Shown here piece after piece: positions 39,188-49,668 of a DNA stretch of 64,000 nucleotides. The notes beneath the pieces are model-generated. The model worked only from the letters and a program-made list of their open reading frames with translations. It searched no databases and was not told the DNA's origin. The stretch covers positions 2,914,001 to 2,978,000 of the forward strand of contig OZ176052.1 of assembly GCA_964247055.1 (NCBI GenBank), read 5' to 3'. A program made the translations under genes and the position numbers. Within the stretch, counting starts at the first letter, position 1. Each line of letters begins with the position of its first letter. Origin of the DNA: Paragordius varius (taxonomy: Eukaryota > Nematomorpha).

Positions 39188-42100
39188 ATGCCAATCGCAT
39201 ATTCAGCAATTTTATTTAACATATTATATATCAAAAACACAATTGAATTAAACATTTTTATAACAATAGCAAGCAAATTTAGGGTTCGTAAAGTTAGATT
39301 CGAACGGTTAACATCCAACACAACTAATACCTACAACTTTAAATTTGTCAATTGGATTGGTGGAACACTCAGAGTCCAAATTTTCGAAATCTTTTCATTT
39401 GGTATTCGAGATGAAATGGTAATACACATTTACTATTGTTTTTTTTCGTAAAAGTTTAAATCAAAAAATTAAACAATCTTATTACATATCTGTCACCAAT
39501 CAATATTTTTAGTTTTCCATTTTAATGGTCTGTTATTTACATATATATATATGTAAAATTTACACTTCAATTCACCCTCAAACAATTCAAATTTACCCTA
39601 AAATAAATTATGTTTTTTAAGTTAAAAATTACCTTTATTGTTTAATATTTTTAAAAAATCAAATTTCGTTTTAAATTGACATATTACTGAAAAAATAACT
39701 ATGTCTAAGGTGACCAGATTTTTTGAAGGAAAAAGCTGGACAAATCTGAGGAGGGGGGTCATTGGGGGTACAACCAAAAATTTTTATACAAAAAATTTAT
39801 TGCAATATTTATTTTTTTTACATTATAAATATAAAGAAATTTGTACCTTATTCAATAAATTTACATGTGCACGAACAAAGGGTGAAGTGATTGTAATATT
39901 CTAGAAAAAAATAATAAAGACGAAATCATCACAAAGTGCGCTGGGTGATGCAAGAAGTGGCACAAAAAATATTTTTAACAATTTAGCGAATAATCTTAAT
40001 CAAAGCATTATTGTCAGATACACAGCGCTATTCAAACAGCTACTGATTTGTTACCCCTGGATGTGGAAAATATAGATGTTAAAATGGTTGGATATTGTAG
40101 AACTGTTGGTTAGCTCTTTTGCCAGCGATTGAAATATTTATAAAAATGTGATCTTCTAAAATCCTATTTTTTATCACATGACAAAGGTCAAAATTCCAAG
40201 TCAAAAAAGTTTAGAAAATAATTTTATACCATTACCTAATCGCAATATTATAAAGCATCCAGAAAAACAAGGCTCAATGAATAGCCAGAATATAAAAATG
40301 TTTTATACAAACAGAAACGATTATTTAGAGACAAGACGGTGCACAATGACACTTTTTTATGATGTCTCATTTTTAAATAAATATATTGAATGAAAACTTA
40401 TATTATGGACAACAGAAAATAATACGTAGGATAGAAATGGTTAAAATAATCATTTTTAAACAAATTATGTTCCATGAAATAATATTTTAATTGTAGAATT
40501 TGCATTATCTTTACCTGAACCACTGCTATTGAACGCGTTTTTCCACAGTAAATTAAGTAAGGACAGGGAATCAAATTAAAAATGTTGAATAAAAGCCATT
40601 TTATGTGTTCAAATATAATTTGACAAATTAAGACTTATACAATATTTTAAATAATTTTGTTTATTCTTTAACACAAAAACTTTAAAGAAAATATTTTATT
40701 TTTTGGTATATTTTTTGTTTGAGTGAATGCGTTTTAGCAGATTGTCATCTTTTTTTAAAATATTGTAGAAGTCTTCACAAGAATTTGTCAAATTATATTT
40801 GACAGATAAAACGACCTTTAAAGTTTCAACATTTAAATTTGGTTTTTCCGATGTCCACACCTGATTTACTGTGGAAAAAAACGCGCTCAGTAGCAGCGTT
40901 GGTTCCAGGTAAAGATAGTGCGAATTCCACAATTTTTATTTTTGTATGTATAGTTGGCTTCAAAATGATGAAATATTTCCAATCATTTCTTTTCTACTGT
41001 ATATTTTTCTTTTGTCCATAATTTAAGTTTGTCATTATTAATATACCTTTAAACTAATGATAATTCAGAAAAAAGATCATTTTCTAAAAGATTACTTTTT
41101 GAGAATTTTTGGGAGCAATTATAATCAAATGATTTTCGAACATAGCACCAATTAAATTCTGATTTTAATGTTATCCAATGAAAATGATCATTGAATTGCG
41201 TCGTCCAGTCTTCCAAATAATCTTTACAGTTTGTATAAAACATTTTTATATGGTACAGGATATCTTGGCGATTTATTAAGCCTTGTAATTATTTATTATA
41301 TTGCGGATGGTTAATGGTATAAAATTATTTTCTAACCGTTCTTGACATTGGAATTTTAGGTTACTAACTTCATTGGCTACTTCGATTGCCGAAATTGTCA
41401 CCTTCTATAAATTTAATAACATTTTGAAAGAGAGAAGCTAGGTTATGTAAGAATTCTAACCATATTTTTGAAAAAACTTTTACAAAACTTTTTTAAAGTT
41501 GTAGGACATTTGTCCTGTAAAAAAAAGATTTTAAAGGATCCATTTTTAAAATTCTTTCGATGGCTGGCATTAACCAACGAGTTTTACAATATCCAAGCAT
41601 TTTTTGATATTGAACTTCTGCATTTTCAAGGAATTCTTTAAGCGTTTCAACACGTACAGTGTATATATAAAAATAGGAATATATTTTAACAACTACATTT
41701 TCCACATCTAGGGGTAACAAATCAGCAGCTGTTTGAATAGCGTTGTGTATTATATGCGCTGCACACCCAACGCCAACAAGGTTTTGATTATGGTTATCTG
41801 TTGATTTATAAGATATATTTTTTGTTCCCATCCTTGCTTTTCCACCGAAGTTCGTATTGGTGTTGTCAGCACAATATGCGATGATTTTGTTTTGTCTTTT
41901 AAATTATTTTTCTCTAGAATAATGATTATTAAAGTAAAAATTATGTCGGAATTTTCACCGTGTGAAGAAATAAAACTATTTAATATTTACTCCGGTTTCT
42001 CATCAAAATATCTTATTAAAGTGGGAAATTTTGTTACCTTGTGATTTGATGCATCAGAGTATAGCGATATGATTTAATTTTCAACGAATCTTTTCGTATT

Positions 42101-44036
42101 TCAGAAAATGCATGTGGCGAAAGGACATTGCATAAGATGGCTTCAGCCTTTGTACGGGCACATGTAATTTTTTTATTAAATAAGGTACAAATAACCTGTG
42201 AGGTACAGTCCATAGATCTAAAGGAATGATTGTGATTAACGGCGTGAAAAGATAACACGCCCTCAGCTAGCGCCAAATTCTTTTCTTCCTCTCCAAAAGC
42301 GGTTTTTCGAAAAAAATCGTTCATTTTGTAAGATGATGCCGCCATATCTAAACATTTTTTATGTTTCTGTTTCCATATGCTTTGTAATATCATGCTTGCC
42401 GCCATGTGCTAGGGTGAATTCCCCCTCACATAAAGGACATTTAACAGATGATTTTTCGTTTTTTTGATAAAAGGAAAATCTTTCATTAATTAATCGTTAA
42501 ATTTACAACCTCTTTTTGTGCTCATATTTATAAACTACTATTAGTATAAAAAATATTAAATTACCTTAATTTTCTGGAATAAACGTGTAATGTACCAATT
42601 TGTGCTATCAATTTGTCTTTTAAGCTACCGATTTGTGGTATTAATTTGGCTTTTTAATAATGTTGGCAAGTAATAAAACTAAAATATTAGTATAATAAAT
42701 ATTATATTACCTTAATTTTCTGGAATAAACGTGTAAGGTACCAATTTTTCATATCAATTTGTCTTTTAATCTAGAGATTTGTGGTATTAACTTGGCTTTT
42801 TGATAATGACAATAGTAGTAGGAAGGAAAGTGTATAATCATATGATATAAATTCGAAAAAAATAAATATTTTTAATTTGAAAATAAAAAATTTTGATTTA
42901 AAATTTATATAGATTAAGATATTTAATAAATAATTTAAACGTATAAAAAAAATTTATTTGTATTAAAAAAAAATTTTTTTATATAATCGTGAAAAAGCGG
43001 GACATTTTAAAAACGTAGCGGGACGCGGGACAAAGTGTGAAAAAGCGGGACGTCTGGTCACCTTAACTATGTCGTAAAAATATATTTGATGTTAATGATG
43101 TGCTATAATAGCCCGAAAACAAAAATTTATTTATAGGGTGAATTTGAAGAGTAAATGGTATAATATATATATACAGTATGCATTTTAATGTATGTTCAGT
43201 AATTTTATTGCCAGTCCAATAATATAAATGGTTTATCCAATGCGTAAAATACTGACCCACGATATTATTTCGTAGTACACACATGAAAGAGGATTGACGT
43301 GAGAATTAACATAGGCTTTAATTTGATGGATATTTTGTAATGTTAAATTTTGAGAATATTATAGCAATTTATGTTAACATTTGTAATATTGTTGTTACGT
43401 ATTTAGATGCGGAATTTTGTGGGTTTTTATCTTTGATATATTAATAAATAGTAAAATACGTATTTTAAGATTTTTTATGCCAATTATTCCTAAAAATAAT
43501 AAATATTTTTTAACATGCTAAATACCTGTATTAATCGATATTTGTATTATAATTTTATATAGTTGTTATTACCACACAGGAAAATATATATTTTTGAAAA
43601 TTTAAGTAGATTTTAGATTTCATATATATATTTACCTGTGATTTTTTTAATTGGTAATAACAACTATATAAAATTATAATACCAATATCGATTAATACAG
43701 TTTAGCATGTTCAAAATATTTATTATTTTTAGGAATAATTGGCATAAAAAATCTTAAAATACGTATTTTACTATTTATTAATATATCAAAGATAATAACC
43801 CACAAAATTCCACATCTAAATACGTAACAACAATATTACAAATGTTAACATAAATTGCTATAATATTCTCAAAATTTAACATTACAAAATATCCATCAAA
43901 TAAAAGATATATTAATTCTCACGTCAATCCTCTTTCATATGTGTACGAAATATCGTGGGTCAGTATTTTACGCATTGGATAAACCATTTATATTATTGGA
44001 CTGGCAATAAAATTACTGAACATACATTAAAATGCA

Positions 44037-44088
<52 letters not shown>

Positions 44089-46547
44089 CATTGTCGTATT
44101 GTTTTTTTGACATTTTTTAGCCCAAGGGCCGTTTGGACCCTTTTTTAAACGCATAAAAGATTTAAATGTTTATTTATGAATTATATGCTTAAATTAAATA
44201 AATAATGAAATGTTTTAGCAAATAAGTAATTTAACTAAATTTATAAAACTTAAATATATTAAGAAGACTTCCTAAATTTTAAAAATAAGATATATGTGTA
44301 TGTCTAACTTTTAAAATGGTATCAATACATCTTACACATACTTGACTTATTTGATTTTATCAGGCATAAGGTCGTCAACGACCCCAATTTTAATTGGAAA
44401 ACACTTGAACATTATTTGTATTCAATTCGAGTGTTTTTGAAAAATAGGAATTTACCATTTCATATATGTTTTAACAGTGAGAACCTTTTTGCAGGAATCG
44501 CACAATTTTAACACTTCGATTCAAATTGGAGTATGTATACCCCAGACTAAATTTAAGTTAGAATTTTTAAAAAACTACTAAAAGAAACTGTCCCAATTTG
44601 AATTTACGCTTCTATACTAATAAAAATTATATAAATATGCCAAAATATAAAATTTTATCTTTAAAAAAAGTTCCATGTTAAACTACTTCGACGCCATTTT
44701 TATTTTATAAAATTTTTGAAAATACGTCGTCACTTAATTTTAAGGGTAAAATTAAAGCTAATTTTTTATTTAAATTACATCTAACATTGATAGAAATAGA
44801 AAAAGCGGTTTATTTTATATTACTTTTTAATTTTACCATTTCACATATGTCAGGTTGACAAATTTTTACCTTTCAGTTTTAGCTTAAAATAAATAATATC
44901 GAGTATTTTTGAATAAATTTTTTTATATATTTCGGTTTATTAATGTTATATAAGTGCAAAATCTTGCCATGGTTTCGATTCCTTCAATATTTTTTAAAGT
45001 ACCCCAATTTGAATCGAAGGACTGAAATGAATGTGTTGTATCCAAGTGTTAAAATATATCATTTTAAATTGTAAAAAATAATTGGAGGTAATAATTGGAC
45101 AATAAATTTGGTCTTTATTAATTTTAAACGTCACCGGGTTATTTAAATTAATATATTTAAAGAAATTACATATAAAAAACCAGTCCCTGGTGAATATTTT
45201 TTTAAAATTAATATTCCATCACTCGCCCCAGCTTACTTTTTACAGTTTTAACTAATGTTTTATAAAATCTCGATTTTTATATAATATATATATATATATA
45301 TATATATTATACCATTTACAGTTCAAATTCACCCTTGAACAATTCAAATTCACCCTCGAACAATTCAAATTAACCCTAAAAATAAATTATGTGTTTTCGA
45401 ACTAATATAACTCATTATTAATATAAAATATATCTTTATGGCATGATTAATTATTTTTTTCAGTATTATTTTAATATAAAACAAAATTTTATTTTTTAAA
45501 AATATATTAAAATATAGGTAATTTTTAATTTTAAAAAACATGTTATTTATTTGAGGGTAAATTTAAATTGTTCGAGGGTGAATTTGAATTGTTCAAGGGT
45601 GAATTTGAATTGTTTAAGGGTGAATTTAAATTCTTTAAGGGTGAATTTATATTGTTTAAGGGTGAATTTGAACTGTAAATGGTATATATTATAGAATACT
45701 AACGGGTCAATTTCGTTTGTCACCAAAAATAACCGAATCTACAAAATTAAACTTACACCAGTTATTGATGAACGTCATTATTTGACCGAATTTACAACAG
45801 AATTTTATATGGGACGTATGAAAAGTATGTGCCTAGCCAAAAAAATAAGTTCGACAACTAATTTTAAAATAATAAAAAAAAAATGTTTTGTCGCATATCG
45901 CATATACAATTATATCGGCCAAATTTAAATACTGGAAATGATTTTTAACATTTTAAATGATAAAAATTTGTCATTTATAGTATACAACTCGGAAAGGTAT
46001 TTTGATGAACAACTACAGTAAAAATTTAAATTATACAAACAAAATGTGGTAATATAAAGATATTTTTTCTATAAGACAACCATACTTTTTAATCCTGATT
46101 TTTTTAAATATCACTCATTGTTTTAAAACTATAAGGTATGATATATGTAAATTGGTAACACATTATGTTTTTTACGATTGTAATCAAATGTTTTTTATGA
46201 GATAAATTAAAGTTTAAACAAGTATGGTTTTTTTTTGAAAAAAAATTTGTATTTATATTTTTCATTTTGTCCGAATAATTCCAATTTTTACTGTATTAGA
46301 TTTTCAATGAAAAGTTTTAATTAATAAAACACTTTTTTTTTAATAATTGGCTAAATTTGTATAAATTTTAGATTTCAATACTACATGGATTAATTTGGAT
46401 AATTTGGAAAATTTGGATTTAAGACAAGTCATCATTTTTTTTGCTAATCAATGTCAAATAATTAGAACCAATATATTTTGTGATGCTAGGCAAGCCAATG
46501 TAATGTTGGAAAATGATTATAATCCCATCTTCTATTCTATAGAATAG
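39188..46547 (+). CDS. Unrecognised gene, at least three exons
   Basis: I do not recognise the product. Three exons join in phase: 39270-39418 (or extending back to an in-frame ATG at 39188), 45695-45824 and 46372-46547, which ends TAG. The first has a basic start (FRVRKVRFERL) and an alternating hydrophobic pattern (TLRVQIFEIFSFGI). The second begins NTNGSISFVTKNNRIYKIKL. The third begins NFNTTWINL and has a helix-like LDLRQVIIFFANQCQIIRT. The composition suggests a beta-rich domain then a helix. With the ATG at 39188 the N-terminus is hydrophobic and could be a signal or membrane segment; alternatively the exon is spliced in phase from the preceding receptor-ectodomain gene. The 6.28-kb intron between exons 1 and 2 is a stack of nested transposons. 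AATAAA at 46557 follows the stop by 10 nt. Confidence 0.5.
39550..43162. mobile_element. ACCAT-type MITE, family A, split by a hAT insertion
   Basis: Left half 39550-39705 has the decayed end AAATTTACACTTCAATTCACC and the family core; right half 43066-43162 ends GTAAATGGTATA. The halves are continuous once the hAT element and one copy of its 8-bp duplication are set aside, and together match intact copies such as 45309-45684. Confidence 0.82.
39706..43065 (-). mobile_element. hAT transposon with decayed BED-finger transposase
   Basis: Ends TAAGGTGACCAGA on both sides, flanked by a perfect 8-bp duplication ACTATGTC (39698-39705 and 43066-43073). On the minus strand, about 42500 to 40700, lies a broken transposase: a BED-type finger (CPLCEGEFTLAHGG, near 42440), a run ending CARTKAEAILCNVLS, the hAT acidic motif YCADNTNTNF (near 41870), and CAAHIIHNAIQTAADLLPLD with KTRWLMPAIERI (41493-41831). 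Stops and frame changes separate these, so it is probably inactive. A shorter plus-strand copy of the same protein lies at about 39820-40400 (CTLFNKFTCARTKG, IQTATDLLPLDVEN), so the element is two copies tail to tail. Confidence 0.85.
43174..44040. repeat. Giant near-perfect palindrome with mariner-like ends
   Basis: Two arms of about 390 bp (43174-43575 and about 43645-44040) are close inverse copies around an A+T-rich centre. Examples are GTTGTTATTACC mirrored by GGTAATAACAAC and CCAGTCCAATAATATAAATG mirrored by CATTTATATTATTGGACTGG. The ends read CAGTATGCATTTTAATG and CATTAAAATGCATACT, close to the MITE at 19512. TA flanks the left end and the right end runs into a (TA)n tract. No coding capacity. 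Confidence 0.88.
44041..44085. repeat. (TA)n microsatellite
   Basis: About 45 bp of alternating TA immediately right of the giant palindrome. It hides any target duplication. Similar tracts occur at 18007-18047, 35371-35409 and 54439-54469. Confidence 0.9.
44512..45048. mobile_element. piggyBac-like MITE, TTAA target (copy 2)
   Basis: Same ends as 37611-38180 and flanked by TTAA on both sides (44508-44511 and 45049-45052). It sits in the long intron of the unrecognised gene. Confidence 0.8.
45309..45684. mobile_element. ACCAT-type MITE, family A, abutting a splice acceptor
   Basis: Left end ATACCATTTACAGTTCAAAT, right end TTTGAACTGTAAATGGTAT. At least five inverted 21-nt units lie on the right and two on the left. 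Its right end is only 10 nt before the AG/exon boundary at 45694/45695. Confidence 0.85.
46016..46293. mobile_element. Mariner-like MITE D, TA target (copy 2)
   Basis: Ends CAGTAAAAATTTAAATTATA and its inverse AATTCCAATTTTTACTG, flanked by TA on both sides. Related copies at 6951-7240 and 60334-60603 share GGACAAAACGT near the ends. It lies in the second intron of the unrecognised gene. Confidence 0.8.
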
Positions 46548-46556
46548 TTGTGAATT

Positions 46557-46562
46557 AATAAA
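46557..46562 (+). terminator. Candidate poly(A) signal of the unrecognised gene
   Basis: AATAAA 10 nt after the TAG at 46545-46547. Confidence 0.45.
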
Positions 46563-49500
46563 TGTTTAAATATATTTATCTCTAGTATATTTATAAGAAA
46601 TACATGATTTTTTTCACAAATCTAAAGGATGAAAGTGATTGCACAATACTTTATAAAATATATAATTTAGATATCCCGATTATCATGTTGATTTTAGATT
46701 AGATTCTAAGTCAATTGTTTTTTATACGGTTTTAACGATTTAAACCTTAACCCAAGTGTTATGAGCAAAGTGTGTCCAAAAACTAATATTTATTTTGATT
46801 CCATGATTTAGCATATATATATTATATATATAAAACTCAAGTGAAACGGCTCTTTTGCATTTATTAAAACTGGCTCATTTTAAGGACAAAAATCAAAGTT
46901 ATATAGTTGTATAATTATAATTAATAATGGTACCCGAATATTCCGGTTTGTCTTTATTGACCAAAATTTAGCATTTTGTTTGCTAATTTTGGGATTTTCC
47001 GATATGTAATAATTCGATAAATTTGATAAATTCCTTAATTGAAGTAAACACTAAAGTCAAAAACATCATGAGAAGGGATTTAAAACCCTTGATTTTGTTG
47101 TTTGTATAGATACATTACAATTAAACTTTTTACTTGACCTCTCATTATTTTTCTACTTTCTTATAGATAAATACATGGGATGTTTATCTTCGTTAGTAAA
47201 AACTATATAAGATATAACGTTTTCAATATATTGCAAAAAGGATATAGAGTCATATAGTTTAAGGGAGAACGTCTTTGGTTTAAAATGAGGGTGTCCATAC
47301 AAATAGCTTTGAGGACCTCATCCAAAATATATTTAGGCATAAATATTTTTTAAATAAAATGCAAACACAATATAACAGTTTCAGGTTCGTTGCCTACTGG
47401 ATAAACTTATTCAGAAATTTGTTTTAAAAATATGAAAAGATTTTAGAAGCATATTGCAAATATTTCAAAATTCGCCGCACAAAATGCCTCTGAGTGCCGC
47501 ATGTGGACCGCGTGTACATCCCTTCTTAAAACCAGGTTGGATATAATAAAGCGAAAAACAAGCTTAAAACAAAAGACCATAGACAGAGTTCTATGCTCAT
47601 ACAGGTTGCATCAAATAACTCCCTTACTCGGGAAAACCTATAAATAAAAGGCATACCCATACATAAATTTATATGTCTAAAAATTGTTTTTTGGATATGA
47701 CCGAAATTCATGGAAAACATTTTATAATTAAATCAATGATATTTTTGCCATAATGAGATTTTTTATTTGCCAGGCTTTAAGGAAAACAAAAAATTCAAAA
47801 ATATTACGGATTTCCATTTTAAAAATTAGACATAAGATGCTAATTGTAAATGTGGCTAAATACATTCTATAATTTTATTGAGTAATGTTTGAATCGGGAA
47901 ACTACCCAAAATAAAGTAGTAAAAATTTAAGATTTTTAAAGATTAATAATCATTACCGTTCCCTCAAGAATTATTATTCGATTTTAAAATTAAAGATACT
48001 AGGCAAAATATTAAGAACATGCATTCTTTAGTCAAAGCGCATGAAATATAAAAATTTGAAATTAAAAATATATAATATTTTTTTCGTCGTTATTTTCTTT
48101 GGAGTTGTATTTTCCCAAGGAAAATGTAAATATTATAAAAAATATTTTCAGGATCGGGCCAAATTTAAAACATGCTTTCCTCATTTTAGGCGCATGACAC
48201 TTTTTTTAAAAAAATATAAAATTGTTAAAAAGCCTCATCTCATTTGGTCGCCATTTATACAACAGTCAAGTAAAATTATATTAGTAAAAAATAAAATAAT
48301 CAACTTTGTTAGCTATCAAAATCCATTTTACCAGAAAATTTTTGATATATATATATATATTGATTTTAATATCAGGTGTTTGCTTCTATCATGTTTTGAA
48401 GCCATTCGAAAGCATACAAGTTAGAAAACTGTAAAAAATTAAATTTATATCTAGTACACGGAAAGAGGATTGATATTAAATTTAAACCAAACAACTTTAA
48501 ACAGTAGTTTGTTAACTACTTTAATACTTCATGATCTTTTGGGGTAGTTATATATCCCAGAGAGAAAATTAAAAAAGGTATTGGGCTGAATTTGAAAAGT
48601 GCAGGCGCGTATATAAAATTAAAAATATTAAATTAAAAAATCCTCATACACTATTTCTTGCCACTGTAAATATTTTTACTCTTCATTACATCTTTTTTTA
48701 ACTTAGTTTATCTTTTGGGGTAGTTTTATATCCCAGAGATAAATTTTGTAAGACATTACAGTTTTAATTTTTAGTTAAATTTTTCTTTTCGAACATTGTG
48801 ATTATGTATTAGAAAAAAACTTATATTTTTAACAGTTGTGTGACTTCTTAAGTCTAAAAATGGGATAGTTCCGACGCACGATATAAACGAACAGCAGATA
48901 TCAAAATGTATCAAGTTTTAGCGGGTAATATGTAGCCTAAAATTTTGTAAAATAGTTTTTTATATATTTACTAACCAGAATATGCATTTATTTGCCTATT
49001 TTTAGCGTAAAAAACATGAAAAAACGGACGGTACAAAAAATAAAAATGATTTTTTTAATTTTTTAAAATAGTTATTGTATAATGCGCCAAAAATGATGAA
49101 GAAAGCTTAAATTCGGTTCAACTTAATCACTTTTTTAAGAATCTCGGACATAAACCAACCCTAAAAATATGTAAATCGCTAATGCAACAGGATAAATATA
49201 GATTATGGTTAGAAATTAAAAAAAATTTAATTTGAAAAGCTTTCGGGCTTCATTTTACCAGAAAAAACTGATATATTTTTATTGTAATACCAGTCTGTTT
49301 CAATCCTGTTTTGGAGCTATCCTATAAGTCACAAAAATGTAAAAAATATAAGCTTTTTTATCAAATACCTGACAACAATAATTGATAATTGAATTTTTGA
49401 TAAAATGAGACAGTAGTGTGGTTTATTTACAAAATTGAGTTTTAATATAAACCACCACAAAAGGTAAACTAGGGCAAAAAAGTCAAAAGTATTAAAGTGT

Positions 49501-49650
49501 TAATTGGTGTAATAAAAAGCAAATGTTTAAAATATAGATGATCTTTGAATTTGAAATATGCGTATATTTTCGTGGCGGTAAAATAACCAGATTACGCAAG
49601 TGCATTTTTGCTGAATTCGCATAGTTTCATAGCAAAATTAAGAACAGGTT

Positions 49651-49658
49651 AACTTTAG
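49651..49658 (+). other. Possible trans-splice or 5'-UTR acceptor of exportin-1
   Basis: AACTTTAG lies 10 nt upstream of the exportin-1 ATG, too close for a typical 5' UTR, and looks like a 3' splice site. Equivalent sites precede the ATGs of WDR24 (AG at 11453-11454), synaptojanin (minus, 11430-11429), the GPCR (25879-25880) and the receptor-ectodomain gene (32134-32135). Confidence 0.4.
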
Positions 49659-49668
49659 TTTCGGAAAA

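Larger units (their letters stand above)
46548..49668. other. Intergenic 3.1 kb, no gene recognised
   Basis: Between the unrecognised gene and exportin-1. A 127-residue open frame at 48041-48424 begins with a hydrophobic signal-like run (IYNIFFVVIFFGVVFSQ), but part of it (around 48310-48420) recurs at about 49255-49335, so it is probably repeat-derived. A direct repeat with TTTTGGGGTAGTT and ATATCCCAGAGA occurs at 48536-48565 and 48714-48742. The last 150 bp hold the exportin-1 5' region. Confidence 0.5.

Noticed and set aside
48041-48424. 127-codon frame with a signal-like N-terminus
   Set aside because: Part of it recurs near 49255-49335 and the remainder is Lys/Phe/Ile-rich low-complexity sequence; no splice or homology support.
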